Source: Euzebya tangerina (GTDB taxonomy: Bacteria; Actinomycetota; Nitriliruptoria; Euzebyales; Euzebyaceae). Taken from it: 64,000 bases of DNA. A model generated the notes under the pieces. That model saw nothing but the letters and a program-made list of their open reading frames with translations. It was not told the origin of the DNA and searched no databases. Made by a program: the position numbers and the translations under genes. Positions 1 through 10,903 of this stretch are shown piece after piece; position 1 is the first letter of the stretch, and each line of letters opens with the position of its first letter. The stretch is taken from the NCBI RefSeq assembly GCF_003074135.1, contig NZ_PPDK01000001.1, positions 310,001-374,000 on the forward strand, written 5' to 3'.

Positions 1-95
1 ATCAGGTCGGTGCCGCCCGCCAGGAGGTGGGCGTCGGGCATGTCCTGGAGGGCGTCCAGGGCCTGGTCCAGGGTGGTGGGGCGGGCGATGGTCAC
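1..95 (-). CDS. FAD-binding subunit of a molybdopterin dehydrogenase (xanthine dehydrogenase type), N-terminal fragment
   Basis: Only the first 31 codons are inside the window; the gene runs off the left edge. The peptide starts VTIARPTTLDQAL and reaches LLAGGTDL, which is the FAD-binding GGTDL loop of the XdhB/CoxM family of medium subunits. These subunits pass electrons from the molybdenum subunit via FAD to NAD or another acceptor. The adjoining purine catabolism genes suggest hypoxanthine/xanthine oxidation to urate, the step just before the uricase encoded in this window. The GTG start is chosen because the family usually begins a few residues before a Pro-xx-hydrophobic stretch like this one; no clear ribosome binding site is seen. 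The substrate is inferred from context, because CO dehydrogenase and other family members share this motif. Confidence 0.7.
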   Translation of the reverse strand, partial: MTIARPTTLDQALDALQDMPDAHLLAGGTDL

Positions 96-251
96 AGCAG
101 CAGACGGTCCCGGTCGTCGGATCGTGGCGGGCGGGGTCAGCCTCCCATGATCTCATCAGATCGTGTCGGACGTGTGACATCGGGCCAGGGCCTGCTGCCG
201 CGCATCGCCGTGCATGCCCACCCCCGGGCTCGCGAGATCATCACGGGCGGG

Positions 252-1043
252 TCAGCTGAGCGTGGCGGGCACGTGACCGCGGTCGACGGGCAACTCGTCG
301 ACGACGGCCGTCACCTCGATCGCGACCAGCTCGGCCGAGCCGTCGTGAACCGAGAGGAACGCGGTGTCGGAGGCATCGCGGCCGGTGGCGATGCGCAGCA
401 TCGAGCCGCGCGGCGCCAGCCCGGTCGCGTCCACCACGCGCCACGAGCCGTCCACCCACGCCTCGGCGACCGCGTGGAAGTCCATCGGGGAGAGCCCCGG
501 CGCGTACACCGCAGCCAGCCGGGCCGGGATGTCGCGAGCCCGCAGCATCGAGATGACGACGTGGGCGTAGTCACGACACACCCCCTCGCCCAGCAGGAGG
601 CTGTCGACGGCGTCGTCGGTCGGACCGCTTGACCCGCTGCTGTAGGTCAGTCGCCGCTGGACCCAGTCGGCGACCGCGTTCACCGCGTCCCCGGGTTCGG
701 TGATGTGACCGAACTCCGCGGCCTCCAGCGCCAGGAACCGGTCAGAGGGGCAGTACCGGCTGGGACGGCGGTACAGCAGCGGGTCGTGCTCGCTGCCCGG
801 TGCGGTCAGCAGGCGGCCCTCCAACTGGGCGGTGTAGTCGACGATCAGCATGCCGGGCTCCGCATCGAGGAGGTGCATGCGGCCGTCGTGGGGGGCGGCG
901 ATCTCGCGGAGGAAGACGGGCTGGCCGTCGACCGACGCCAGCAACTGCTGCTGCCCCACGTGCGTCGCGATGGCGATCTGGAACGCGAGCAGCGCCTGTC
1001 GGGTGATGTCGACTTCGAGGTGGACCTGAACGCTGCGGTGCAT
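252..1043 (-). CDS. Transglutaminase-like domain protein
   Basis: A 263-residue protein. The N-terminal part (MHRSVQVHLEVD...) resembles the beta-rich domain found before many bacterial transglutaminase-core domains. The C-terminal half carries the papain-like triad: Cys in GVCRDYAH, His in DFHAVAEAWV and Asp in VVDAT. Proteins of this layout are predicted cysteine proteases or amidases, and their substrates are mostly unknown. There is no signal peptide, so it is likely cytoplasmic. The same frame stays open far upstream over the allantoinase gene, but similarity to the family stops at the ATG used here, so the extension is not real. It lies between the xanthine-dehydrogenase-type fragment and the purine genes but on the opposite strand to the latter. 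A link to purine catabolism is possible but unproven. Confidence 0.85.
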   Translation of the reverse strand: MHRSVQVHLEVDITRQALLAFQIAIATHVGQQQLLASVDGQPVFLREIAAPHDGRMHLLDAEPGMLIVDYTAQLEGRLLTAPGSEHDPLLYRRPSRYCPSDRFLALEAAEFGHITEPGDAVNAVADWVQRRLTYSSGSSGPTDDAVDSLLLGEGVCRDYAHVVISMLRARDIPARLAAVYAPGLSPMDFHAVAEAWVDGSWRVVDATGLAPRGSMLRIATGRDASDTAFLSVHDGSAELVAIEVTAVVDELPVDRGHVPATLS

Positions 1044-1160
1044 GGCCGTCCGTGGCTTGGGAACCGGGAGCCTACTGGTGCCGTGGCTCCGCCGTCGGTT
1101 GCCGGTGTCGTCGGGGACCTGTCTTGACCGCGGCATCGGCCGGTGCAACGGTGCACGGTC

Positions 1161-2540
1161 ATGCCGACCGCGCCTGTCGATCCATCCGAGTGGGCCCTGA
1201 CCAGCACGCGCGTCCTGCTCGACGGTGCGCTCGGGCCAGCCACCATCGTCGTCCGCGACGGGGTCATCGCTCGGATCGACCGGAACGGCAACGGAACGGT
1301 GGACACCGACGGCGTCTCGAAGGTGGCTGGCGTCGACGTGGCCGACCGGGTTGTGCTCCCCGGTCTGGTCGACAGCCACGTCCACGTCAACGAGCCCGGC
1401 CGGACCCACTGGGAGGGCTTCGAGACGGCCACGCGCGCCGCGGCGGCCGGCGGGGTCACGACCATGGTCGACATGCCGCTGAACTGCCTGCCCCCGACGA
1501 CGGACGTCCCAGCCCTGCAGGCCAAACGCCAGGTCGCTGGACCGAAGGCCCACGTCGACGTGGCCTTCTGGGGCGGGGCGGTCCCCGGCAACGACGACCA
1601 GTTGGCCGCCCTGCTGGACGCCGGCGTCCGCGGGTTCAAGACGTTCCTCTGCGACAGCGGCGTCCCCGAGTACGGCTGCGTGCACCCGAGCGACGTGACG
1701 CCCCTGCTCCGGCGGGTGGCCGAGCTCGACACCACCCTGATCGTCCACGCGGAGGACCCCGACGTCTGCGACGCCGCCGCGACCGCACAGCAAGGCGCCG
1801 ACCATCGCCGCTACACCACCTGGCTGGACAGCCGGCCGCCGCAGGCCGAGATGGCCGCCGTCACGGCTCTGGTCGAGGCATGCCGGACGACCGGCGCGCG
1901 GGTCCACGTGCTGCACCTCTCCGCCGCCGACGCCGGCGAGGTACTGGCCGACGCGAAGGCCGAGGGGCTTCCGATCACGGTCGAGACCTGCCCCCACTAC
2001 CTCACACTCAACGCCGAGGACGTGCCCGACGGGGCCACGCAGTTCAAGTGCGCCCCGCCGATCCGGGACGCCGCCAACGCCGACCGCCTGTGGTCCCTGC
2101 TCGGCGACGGGGTGATCGATGCGGTCGTGAGCGACCACTCGCCCTGCCCGCCCGGGGACAAGCAGCCCGAGACAGGTGACTTCGTGGCCGCCTGGGGCGG
2201 GATCGCCTCGCTCCAGCTGGGCCTGCCGCTGATCTGGACGGCGGCACGCGATCGAGGCCATGCCATCACCGAGGTGTGCGGTTGGATGTCCGCGGGACCT
2301 GCCCGGATCGCGGGGCTGGCCACGAAGGGCTCGATCGACGTCGGCTCCGACGCTGATCTCGTGGTGTTCGACCCGGACGGCCGGTGGATGGTCGACGGCG
2401 CCGCACTGGAGCACCGCCACCCCGTGACCCCCCATCACGGCCGTGAGGTGGTCGGACGGGTGGACAGCGTGTTCCTGGCCGGGCGGCAGATCGTCGCTGG
2501 AGGTCGCCCGGTCGGTGCACCCGCGGGTCGGCTGCTGTGA
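1161..2540 (+). CDS. allB: Allantoinase
   Basis: A cyclic amidohydrolase of 459 residues that opens allantoin to allantoate in the cytosol. The binuclear-metal site is complete: the HxH pair in DSHVHVNEP, the bridging lysine in RGFKTFLCDSGV, His in LIVHAEDP, His in HVLHLSAAD and Asp in VVSDHSPCP. The length fits allantoinase, and the NCLPPT stretch after VDMPL is typical of allantoinases rather than dihydroorotases or hydantoinases. An in-frame GTG at 1143 would add six residues; the ATG at 1161 is preferred because family similarity starts near it. It heads a plus-strand series of urate-degradation genes and supplies the allantoicase encoded 110 bases downstream. Confidence 0.93.
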   Translation: MPTAPVDPSEWALTSTRVLLDGALGPATIVVRDGVIARIDRNGNGTVDTDGVSKVAGVDVADRVVLPGLVDSHVHVNEPGRTHWEGFETATRAAAAGGVTTMVDMPLNCLPPTTDVPALQAKRQVAGPKAHVDVAFWGGAVPGNDDQLAALLDAGVRGFKTFLCDSGVPEYGCVHPSDVTPLLRRVAELDTTLIVHAEDPDVCDAAATAQQGADHRRYTTWLDSRPPQAEMAAVTALVEACRTTGARVHVLHLSAADAGEVLADAKAEGLPITVETCPHYLTLNAEDVPDGATQFKCAPPIRDAANADRLWSLLGDGVIDAVVSDHSPCPPGDKQPETGDFVAAWGGIASLQLGLPLIWTAARDRGHAITEVCGWMSAGPARIAGLATKGSIDVGSDADLVVFDPDGRWMVDGAALEHRHPVTPHHGREVVGRVDSVFLAGRQIVAGGRPVGAPAGRLL

Positions 2541-2651
2541 CGGTGGCCGCGGACGCTCACGGCCGCAGGCGATCTCCCGACGGAACACGAATCGGCCGGC
2601 TCGCGATGCGAGGATGGACGTCACCCAACCGACACATCGAAGGAGTAGACC

Positions 2652-4211
2652 GTGGTCGATGACGAACCCGACCTCGATGACGGTCACCAGGACCAGGGGA
2701 CCAACCCCGAGGGCGACGTGATCGCGCCGGCTGGTGCGGTCACCGGTCTGGTGGACCTGGCCGCCAAGCGGCTGGGTGGGATGATCCTGTCGGCCAGCGA
2801 CGAGTTCTTCGGGGCCAAGGAGAACCTGCTGGAGCCGCTGCCTCCGACCTACGACGTGACCGCCTACGCAGACCGGGGGAAGGTCATGGACGGCTGGGAG
2901 ACACGACGCCGACGCGGACCCGGACAGGACTGGGTGGTGATCCGTCTGGGCGTGACCGGTGTCGTCGAGGCCGTCGTGGTCGACACGTCCTTCTTCCGCG
3001 GCAACTTCCCGCAGGCCTTCGAGCTCTGGGGCACCGTCAGCCCTGACGGCCCGCCCACCGGCACCAGCGAGTGGACGCACCTGCTCTCTCACACCACCCT
3101 GCGAGGAGATCAGGTGCAGCGCTTCGAGATCGATCACCCGCAGCGCGTCACGCACGTCAAGTTCGTCATCCATCCCGATGGCGGCGTGGCCCGTCTGCGG
3201 GTGCTCGGTCGGCCACTGGTCGACGTCCGGGACGTCGCGGACCCCGGTGGCCGCCTGGACCTGGCGGCGCTGGTCAACGGCGGCCGCGCGGTGGCCTGCT
3301 CCGACGCGTTCTTCTCACCACCCTCCAACCTCATCATGGTCGGCGATGCACAGGACATGAGCGACGGCTGGGAGACAAAGCGGCGGCGCGGCCCCGGCCA
3401 CGACTGGGCCATCATCGAACTGGCGACGACTGCGATCCTGGAACGCATCGAGATCGACACCACCCACTTCAAGGGGAACTACCCGGACACCTGCAGCGTG
3501 CTCGTGCTCGATGCCCCCGGCGTCCCGGTCGAGAAGTTGCCCGAGGAGGGCTGGAGCGTGCTGGCCGCCGAGCGGCCCATGCAGCCCCACCACCGGCACG
3601 TGCTGGACGTCACCGAGGGGATCCCGGCCACACACCTGAAGCTGCTGGTCGTCCCCGATGGCGGCATCGCCCGCCTGCGGGCCTTCGGGCAGGTCACCGA
3701 GGAGGGGTGGCGGCGGGCGACGGTGCGGCTGCTGGACACCGGCACGACGTCCTGGGCCAGGCATGCACTGCTGGCCTGCTGCGGCTCGAGCGCCTGGGCC
3801 GAGCAGATGGTCGATGCGCGCCCCTTCGGCGAGCCCGAGGACCTGCTGCGCGCCGCCGAGGAGATCTGGTGGCGGCTGGGGCCGGACGACCACCTCGAGG
3901 CCTTCGAAGCGCACCCGCGGATCGGCGAGCGGTCGGCGTCTCGCTGGTCCTCGCGCGAGCAGTCGCAGGCGCAGTCGGGCGAGCAGACGACCAAGGACCG
4001 GATCGCAGCAGGCAACCTCGCCTACGAGGAGCGCTTCGGACACATCTTCCTCATCCGTGCCGCCGGCAGGTCGGCAGAGGAGATACTGGCCGCCCTGGAG
4101 GAACGGCTGGACAACGACGCCGAGACCGAACGGCGGATCGCCGCGGAGCAGCAGGCCCAGATCACCGCGCTCCGGCTGGATGCGCTGCTGCGGGAAGGAA
4201 CGACCGGATGA
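2652..4211 (+). CDS. Fused allantoicase / OHCU decarboxylase
   Basis: A 519-residue two-function protein. Residues ~25-350 are allantoicase, made of two similar jelly-roll repeats, each with a DGWETxRRRGPGxDW motif; this part splits allantoate into ureidoglycolate and urea. Residues ~355-515 are a UraD-like helical domain with the catalytic EAHPRIGER motif, which decarboxylates OHCU to S-allantoin. UraD acts before allantoinase and allantoicase acts after it, so one polypeptide covers two non-consecutive steps. The GTG start is supported by an AAGGAG site about 8 bases upstream. The 3' end overlaps the HIU hydrolase start by 4 bases (ATGA), so HIU hydrolase and OHCU decarboxylase are translationally coupled. 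The fusion itself is read directly from one continuous frame with no stop or shift. Confidence 0.92.
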   Translation: MVDDEPDLDDGHQDQGTNPEGDVIAPAGAVTGLVDLAAKRLGGMILSASDEFFGAKENLLEPLPPTYDVTAYADRGKVMDGWETRRRRGPGQDWVVIRLGVTGVVEAVVVDTSFFRGNFPQAFELWGTVSPDGPPTGTSEWTHLLSHTTLRGDQVQRFEIDHPQRVTHVKFVIHPDGGVARLRVLGRPLVDVRDVADPGGRLDLAALVNGGRAVACSDAFFSPPSNLIMVGDAQDMSDGWETKRRRGPGHDWAIIELATTAILERIEIDTTHFKGNYPDTCSVLVLDAPGVPVEKLPEEGWSVLAAERPMQPHHRHVLDVTEGIPATHLKLLVVPDGGIARLRAFGQVTEEGWRRATVRLLDTGTTSWARHALLACCGSSAWAEQMVDARPFGEPEDLLRAAEEIWWRLGPDDHLEAFEAHPRIGERSASRWSSREQSQAQSGEQTTKDRIAAGNLAYEERFGHIFLIRAAGRSAEEILAALEERLDNDAETERRIAAEQQAQITALRLDALLREGTTG

Positions 4212-4552
4212 GCCTGTCGACCCACGTCCTGGACACCGCCACGGGCCGGCCGGCATCGGGCATCGTCGTGCGGGCCGAGTTCGCCGCGGATCCGACCGCC
4301 GCCGACAGTTGGAGCGAGACCGGTACGGGCACCACCGACGCCGACGGCCGCATCGGCGACCTGCTGAGCGGTGACCTGCGTCCCGGAACCCACAGGGTGA
4401 CGTTCGCCACCGGACCATACTTCGCGGATCGGGGCGTGGAGGCCTTCTGGGGCGACGTGACCATCACCTTCCACGTCACCGATCCGGCCGATCACTACCA
4501 CGTGCCCTTGCTGCTCAGCCCCTATGGCTACAGCACCTACCGCGGATCCTGA
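4208..4552 (+). CDS. uraH: 5-hydroxyisourate hydrolase (transthyretin-like)
   Basis: A 114-residue protein of normal length for the family. It hydrolyses 5-hydroxyisourate, the product of urate oxidase, to OHCU. Diagnostic features are the N-terminal LSTHVLDTATG motif with the active-site His, a second His in DHYHVPLLLSPYGYSTY, and the C-terminal YRGS signature that separates HIU hydrolases from vertebrate transthyretin. It overlaps the allantoicase/UraD fusion by 4 bases. The urate oxidase frame follows directly, so the three steps from urate to allantoin are encoded together. Confidence 0.96.
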   Translation: MSLSTHVLDTATGRPASGIVVRAEFAADPTAADSWSETGTGTTDADGRIGDLLSGDLRPGTHRVTFATGPYFADRGVEAFWGDVTITFHVTDPADHYHVPLLLSPYGYSTYRGS

Positions 4553-4583
4553 CCACGACCCGACGATCGCGAGACATGCCTCC

Positions 4584-5468
4584 ATGAGCCACACCCTGGG
4601 CCCCAACCGCTACGGCAAGTCGGGCATCCGCCTGGCTGTCGTCGATCGGGCGCACACCGCACACGAGTTCACCGACCTCGACGTCCAGGTGCGACTGCAC
4701 GGTGACTTCGACGCCGCACACACCGCCGGGGACAACGCGGCCGTCCTGCCCACGGACACGATGCGGGGGACCTGCCATGCGCTGGCCAGAGACGGGGTGC
4801 CCTCCGTACCCGCCTACGGGATCCGCCTGGTCGAGCGCTTCCTCGAGGCCTCACCGGCCGTCGCCACGGCCGTGGTCGAGCTCACGGTGTTCCCCTGGGA
4901 GCGGGTGGTGGTGGAGGGGCAGCCGCACACCCACACCTTCCGTCCGGCGGCCGGGGGCCGGCCGACCTGGCGCGTGAGCCTGACCCGCGGCGGCGCGCCC
5001 GAGGTCAGCGGTGGTGTCAGCGGTGCACGGGTGGCCAAGACCACCGGCTCGGCGTTCAGCGGCTTCCTCCGGGACGAGTACACCACCCTTGGTGAGACCC
5101 GCGACCGGATCATGGCCACCACGATCGACGCCTGGTGGGGCCTGACCGACGGGTTGGTGGAGGCGGACGGCGGCGCTGACCGGCTCGGGACGGCCGTGCC
5201 GGCGACGATGCTGGCGGCGTTCGCCCGACACGACGACAGCGAGTCGGTGCAGCACACCATGCACGTGATGGGCTCGGCGGTGCTGGACGCGCACCCGGAG
5301 GTCACGTGGGTGCGGTTCCTCCTGCCGAACGAGCATCACATCCTCTCCGACCTCTCCCCCTACGACCTCGACAACCCGGGCATCGTGTACCTGGTGGCCG
5401 ACCGCCCGTTCGGCGTCATCGAGGGCGTGGTGGCGCGGGACGGCGTGGACGTTCCGGCGCCGTGGTGA
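4584..5468 (+). CDS. Urate oxidase (uricase)
   Basis: A cofactor-free oxidase of 294 residues that converts urate, O2 and water to 5-hydroxyisourate and H2O2. The catalytic Lys is visible in LGPNRYGKSGIRL (Lys12) and Thr in LPTDTMRGT (Thr57). The His of the triad lies in FLLPNEHHI near the C-terminus, followed by the conserved DNPGIVYLVADRPFG stretch. An in-frame ATG at 4524 would overlap uraH; the ATG at 4584 gives the normal N-terminus (MSHTLGPNRYGK) and is preferred. No peroxisomal or secretion signal is seen, and it is cytosolic. H2O2 made here needs a catalase, which is not in the window. Confidence 0.96.
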   Translation: MSHTLGPNRYGKSGIRLAVVDRAHTAHEFTDLDVQVRLHGDFDAAHTAGDNAAVLPTDTMRGTCHALARDGVPSVPAYGIRLVERFLEASPAVATAVVELTVFPWERVVVEGQPHTHTFRPAAGGRPTWRVSLTRGGAPEVSGGVSGARVAKTTGSAFSGFLRDEYTTLGETRDRIMATTIDAWWGLTDGLVEADGGADRLGTAVPATMLAAFARHDDSESVQHTMHVMGSAVLDAHPEVTWVRFLLPNEHHILSDLSPYDLDNPGIVYLVADRPFGVIEGVVARDGVDVPAPW

Positions 5469-5493
5469 CCGGCGGGACCGGACCGGTGATCCC

Positions 5494-6705
5494 ATGAGCG
5501 AGACCGTCGGACGACTGCCTGTCGACGTGGTCCAGCACCTGCTCGACGGCGTGGCCGATGCGGACCGGACGTACAGGGGTGCGTGGCCCGGCCGACCGGA
5601 TCGTCGCCAGCCGGTGCAGGTCCTCTACCTGCCCGCTCATACCGTCGAGGCTGGCACCCCCAGGTCGGCCGGCCGGCACGCGCTGGACTTGCTCGACCGG
5701 CACGACGGGGCTGGCTTCGCGGCGGCACTGGGCCTGGATCACCTGAGCGCGGCGGAGTTGGATCGGGTCGTCCAGCGGGTCCGGACCAAGCTCGAGCATG
5801 AGCCGGTCGAGGACCTGCGCGTCGACTTCGAGGACGGCTACGTCGGCCACGGGCCGGGGTCGGAGGACGCCGACAGCGTCTCCGCAGCCGTTGCGGTCGC
5901 GCGGATGATGGCCGACGGCAGCTGTCCGCCCTTCGTCGGTCTGCGGGTCAAGAGCTTCACCGACGGGCTGGCCGCCCGGAGCGTGGCGACGCTCGATCGG
6001 TTCGTCTCCACTCTGCTCGACGAGGCAGGGAGGCTGCCGGACGGCTTCGTGGTGACATTCCCCAAGATCATCTCCGTCGACCACGTGCACGCCTTCGTGG
6101 AGGTGCTGGCCGCGCTCGAACAGGCCAACGGCCTGCCGACGGGGACCCTCGGCTTCGAGGCCCAGATCGAGACGACCGCATCGGTCCTCGGGCCCGATGG
6201 CCGGGTGGCGCTGCGGGACATCCGCGCCGCCGGGGAGGGCCGACTGCGGGCGGTGCACTTCGGGGTGTTCGACTACACCGCCGCCCTGGGATTGCCGAGC
6301 ACCGAGCAACGCCTGGACCACCCGGCGTGCGACTTCGCCCGGCACCTGATGCAGGTCACCTTCGCCGGGACGGAGGTGCGGCTCTCCGACGGCTCGACCA
6401 ACGTCCGGCCGGCCGACGACACGACGGCCTCGGTCCACGCCGCGTGGCAGGTCCACGCCGCTCACGTCCGTCACTCCCTCGCCCACGGGTTCTGGCAGGG
6501 CTGGGACCTCCACCCCTCTCACCTGGTCAGCCGCTACACCACCGTGTTCGCCCACCTGCTGGACGGCATCGCTGCGGTCGAGGCCCGGGTGCGGGCCTGG
6601 GAGGAGGGCACGGCAGCCGGCGCGGTCATGGACGAGCCCGCCACGCTGGTGGTCCTCCGGCGCCGGCTCGACCTGGCCCGCTCGACGGGCGCCCTTCCGA
6701 GTTGA
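5494..6705 (+). CDS. DUF6986 / HpcH-CitE-like aldolase family protein
   Basis: A 403-residue protein with a TIM-barrel HpcH/CitE look. The metal-binding and phosphate-binding type motifs are [11 protein letters not shown] (~residues 108-118), VTFPKI and [13 protein letters not shown]. It starts 25 bases after uricase and ends 128 bases before urease, so it sits inside the purine-catabolism block. As I recall, DUF6986 proteins are often found next to urate genes in actinobacteria, and some databases label them phosphoenolpyruvate kinases or aldolases. No reaction is established to my knowledge. A plausible guess is handling of the C2 product of ureidoglycolate breakdown (glyoxylate), since CitE-like enzymes condense or release glyoxylate; this is inference only. 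Confidence 0.8.
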   Translation: MSETVGRLPVDVVQHLLDGVADADRTYRGAWPGRPDRRQPVQVLYLPAHTVEAGTPRSAGRHALDLLDRHDGAGFAAALGLDHLSAAELDRVVQRVRTKLEHEPVEDLRVDFEDGYVGHGPGSEDADSVSAAVAVARMMADGSCPPFVGLRVKSFTDGLAARSVATLDRFVSTLLDEAGRLPDGFVVTFPKIISVDHVHAFVEVLAALEQANGLPTGTLGFEAQIETTASVLGPDGRVALRDIRAAGEGRLRAVHFGVFDYTAALGLPSTEQRLDHPACDFARHLMQVTFAGTEVRLSDGSTNVRPADDTTASVHAAWQVHAAHVRHSLAHGFWQGWDLHPSHLVSRYTTVFAHLLDGIAAVEARVRAWEEGTAAGAVMDEPATLVVLRRRLDLARSTGALPS

Positions 6706-6759
6706 GGATGTGGGCTGGTCGGCGGCCGGGGCTGACCATCCCGACTCTCGGTCGCGGCT

Positions 6760-6775
6760 GTAACACCGCCGTCAC
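6760..6775 (+). promoter_or_regulatory. Possible GlnR-like box upstream of urease
   Basis: GTAAC, six bases, then GTCAC. This matches the first half of the GlnR consensus (GTnAC-n6-GAAAC) with 11-base spacing. It lies ~60 bases before the ureAB start. Nitrogen control of urease by GlnR is known in other actinobacteria. One degenerate site is weak evidence. Confidence 0.3.
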
Positions 6776-6833
6776 CGCCACCTCGCTATGGTCATCCCGC
6801 GAACGAAGCGCGAAGCGACCTGAAGGAGACGAC

Positions 6834-7497
6834 GTGCGCCTGACCCCGCACGAGCAGGAGCGGTTGATGGTCCACGTCGCGGCCACCGTGGCCCGAGAAC
6901 GCCAGGCCCGCGGCGTCAAGCTCAACCACCCCGAGGCGGTGGCCCTGCTGACCAGCTTCGTCATGGAGGGTGCACGGGACGGGCGAACCGTCGCCGATCT
7001 GATGGACGCCGGCCGTCACGTCCTGACCACGGCCGACGTGATGGACGGGGTCGCTGACCTGGTCGGAGAGGTGCAGGTCGAAGCCACCTTCCCCGACGGC
7101 ACCAAACTGGTGACGCTGCACGACCCGATACGCCCGGCCGACGGCGCGCCGGAGGAGGGTGATGCCCCCGGCGCTGTCCTCACCCCCGAGCAGATGATCG
7201 TGCTGAACCTCGGACGGGGCAGCGTTCAGATCACCGTCACCAACACCGGCGACCGACCGATCCAGGTGGGCTCGCACTACCACTTCGCCGAGGCCAACCC
7301 GGGCCTGCAGTTCGACCGCGACGAAGCGTACGGCCACCGCCTGGACATCCCCGCCGGCACCGCGATCCGCTTCGAACCAGGCGTGAACCGCACCGTCGAC
7401 CTGGTCCCCCTGGCCGGCACCCGCACCGTGTGGGGCCTGCGGGGCGAGGTCGCCGGACCGCTCGACGACGGCCCCACGACCGAACCGGAGCCCACCG

Positions 7498-7505
<8 letters not shown>
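6834..7505 (+). CDS. ureAB: Urease gamma-beta fusion subunit
   Basis: A 223-residue fusion of the two small urease subunits. Residues 1-100 are UreA, starting [10 protein letters not shown] and including the [12 protein letters not shown] motif. Residues ~115-210 are UreB, with the [18 protein letters not shown] motif and the [17 protein letters not shown] end. A short Asp/Glu-rich linker joins them. The GTG start is fixed by an AAGGAG site at 6823-6828. The reading frame continues open for ~500 bases upstream without similarity, so the longer version is rejected. The stop overlaps the ureC start by 8 bases. With UreC it forms the nickel urease that splits urea released by allantoicase. Confidence 0.95.
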
Positions 7506-9243
<1,738 letters not shown>

Positions 9244-9274
9244 TGATCTGCCTGCCCCGGACCCGCCGGCGCCG

Positions 9275-10120
9275 ATGGTCCGCCTTCCCGTGAGCGACGC
9301 CGCCGGCCGCACGGATGCATCGGCTGCCCTGCTGCTGCTGGCCGATGCCCGGCTGCCGACGGGGTCGCACGCACACTCCTTCGGGCTGGAGGCGGCCGTG
9401 GGTCACGGCCTGGTCGGCGATCTGGATGACCTGGTCTCCTGGGTCGAGGGGTGTGTGCACACCACGTGGTTCGCCGATGCGACCGCGACCGCCCTGGCCG
9501 CTCGCCTCGCGCTGCTGCCGACCGGCGACGATGATCCGGCGCCCACCTGGCAACTCCTGGACGAGGAGGTGACGGCTCGGATCGGCAGCACGCACGGCCG
9601 GACCGTCAGCCGCGCCCTGGGACGGCAGCTGCTGCGGACCGGTCGGGGGATCTGGACCCACCCGGCCATCGGCCATGCCGACGCCGTCCACCACGACGGG
9701 CCGACAGCACCCCTCGCCCTGGGTGCCGTGACCGCGGCGGCCGGTACCGACCCCCGGGAAGCTGCGCTGCTCAGCCTGCACCACGCCGTGCAGTCCGCCG
9801 GGACCGCGGCGATCCGTCTGCTGGGCCTGGATCCCTACGCCGTCGCCCGCCTCTCAGCGGTCCTCGGGCCCACGCTGACCGACCTGGCCACGACGGCGGC
9901 CGCCAGCACCCCCACCAGGCCCACCGCCGCGGTCAGGTTCCCCACGACCGCGGGGCCCGCCACCACGACCAGCACCGTGGATGCTCCAGCCACCACTGCG
10001 CCCGAGGCGCTCTGCCGGTTCCGCGACCTGGCCCGCTGTCTCCCCGCTGCCGGCGCGCCCATGGTCGACCTCCTACTCACCCACCATCAGCACGCGGAGG
10101 GTCGGCTGTTCGCCAGCTGA
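9275..10120 (+). CDS. ureF: Urease accessory protein UreF
   Basis: A helical accessory protein (281 residues) that works with UreG and UreD to load nickel and CO2 into urease. The UreF hallmarks are [19 protein letters not shown] near the N-terminus and a C-terminal [15 protein letters not shown]-like end. Residues ~205-248 are an unusual Ala/Thr/Pro-rich low-complexity stretch not expected in compact UreF proteins; the conserved C-terminus continues in frame after it, so it is an insert and not a frameshift. An in-frame GTG at 9290 is an alternative start. The gene order ureAB-C-F-G-D, with no ureE, is as in mycobacteria. Confidence 0.92.
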   Translation: MVRLPVSDAAGRTDASAALLLLADARLPTGSHAHSFGLEAAVGHGLVGDLDDLVSWVEGCVHTTWFADATATALAARLALLPTGDDDPAPTWQLLDEEVTARIGSTHGRTVSRALGRQLLRTGRGIWTHPAIGHADAVHHDGPTAPLALGAVTAAAGTDPREAALLSLHHAVQSAGTAAIRLLGLDPYAVARLSAVLGPTLTDLATTAAASTPTRPTAAVRFPTTAGPATTTSTVDAPATTAPEALCRFRDLARCLPAAGAPMVDLLLTHHQHAEGRLFAS

Positions 10121-10148
10121 GCTGCGCCCGAGACCACGAGGACCACCA

Positions 10149-10844
10149 GTGCACACCGATCCGAGAACCATCGTCCAGGGCGGCCTGGCCTCACCGGCAG
10201 CGCCGGACACGACCCGCCGGACGCTGCGAGTCGGCGTCGGCGGTCCGGTCGGCACCGGCAAGACGGCCCTGGTCGCCGAGCTCTGCCGCCGGCTGGGCGG
10301 CACCGTGGACCTGGCGGTGGTGACCAACGACATCTTCACCACCGAGGACGCGGATGCGCTGAAGCGAGCCGGCGTGCTGGACCCCGCCCGGATCCGGGCG
10401 GTCGAGACGGGGTGCTGCCCGCACACCGCTATCCGGGACGACATCGCGGCCAACCTGGATGCGATCGAGCAGCTGGAGGCGACGTACCCGGATCTGGAAC
10501 TGGTCCTGGTCGAGTCCGGCGGCGACAACCTCACGGCGATCTTCTCCCAGGCGCTGGTCGACGTGCAGATCTTCGTGCTGGACGTGGCCGGGGGAGACAA
10601 GGTCCCGCGCAAGGGTGGTCCGGGTGTGACCACCGCTGATCTGCTGGTCGTCAACAAGACCGACCTGGCGCCACTGGTCGGGGCGAGCCTCGACGTCATG
10701 GACCGGGACGCACGGGCGCGTCGGGGCGAGCGGCCGACCGTGATGACCTCGCTGGTCGCCGAGGACGGCGCCCGGCCCGTCATCGAGTGGTTGGAGGGAT
10801 GTCTGGCCGACCGTGCCGATGTGGTCCGATCCGGCCCGGAGTGA
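10149..10844 (+). CDS. ureG: Urease accessory GTPase UreG
   Basis: A 231-residue SIMIBI-class GTPase that delivers nickel to the UreF-UreD-urease complex. It has the P-loop [12 protein letters not shown], the metal-binding CPH motif in [11 protein letters not shown], the VESGGDNL switch region and the base-recognition motif NKTD. It lacks the His-rich N-terminal tail seen in some homologs. The GTG start at 10149 has a GAGG upstream and gives the expected N-terminus; the same frame is open further upstream through ureF without similarity. It follows ureF by 28 bases. Confidence 0.96.
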   Translation: MHTDPRTIVQGGLASPAAPDTTRRTLRVGVGGPVGTGKTALVAELCRRLGGTVDLAVVTNDIFTTEDADALKRAGVLDPARIRAVETGCCPHTAIRDDIAANLDAIEQLEATYPDLELVLVESGGDNLTAIFSQALVDVQIFVLDVAGGDKVPRKGGPGVTTADLLVVNKTDLAPLVGASLDVMDRDARARRGERPTVMTSLVAEDGARPVIEWLEGCLADRADVVRSGPE

Positions 10845-10903
10845 GGCCCACCACCGTGAGCCCGACCAGCGTGAATCCGACCAGCGTGAGTGCGACCCCC
10901 GTG
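10844..10903 (+). repeat. Four tandem 15-bp units at the start of ureD
   Basis: Four 15-bp units of the form AGnCCGACCAGCGTG follow one another from the ureG stop into the start of ureD; units 2 and 3 differ at two positions. In the ureD frame they encode a Pro-Thr-Ser-Val-(Asn/Ser) repeat. Each unit ends in GTG, so the repeat also creates several in-frame alternative start codons. Confidence 0.85.

Noticed and set aside
1044-3173. A long minus-strand open frame continuous with the transglutaminase-like gene
   Set aside because: It lies antisense to allantoinase and allantoicase, has no recognisable domain upstream of 1043, and its composition is that of a shadow in high-GC DNA.
6327-6833. 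Extended N-terminus for the urease gamma-beta fusion
   Set aside because: It overlaps the DUF6986 gene in another frame, and the GTG at 6834 has a proper ribosome binding site and the standard UreA N-terminus.
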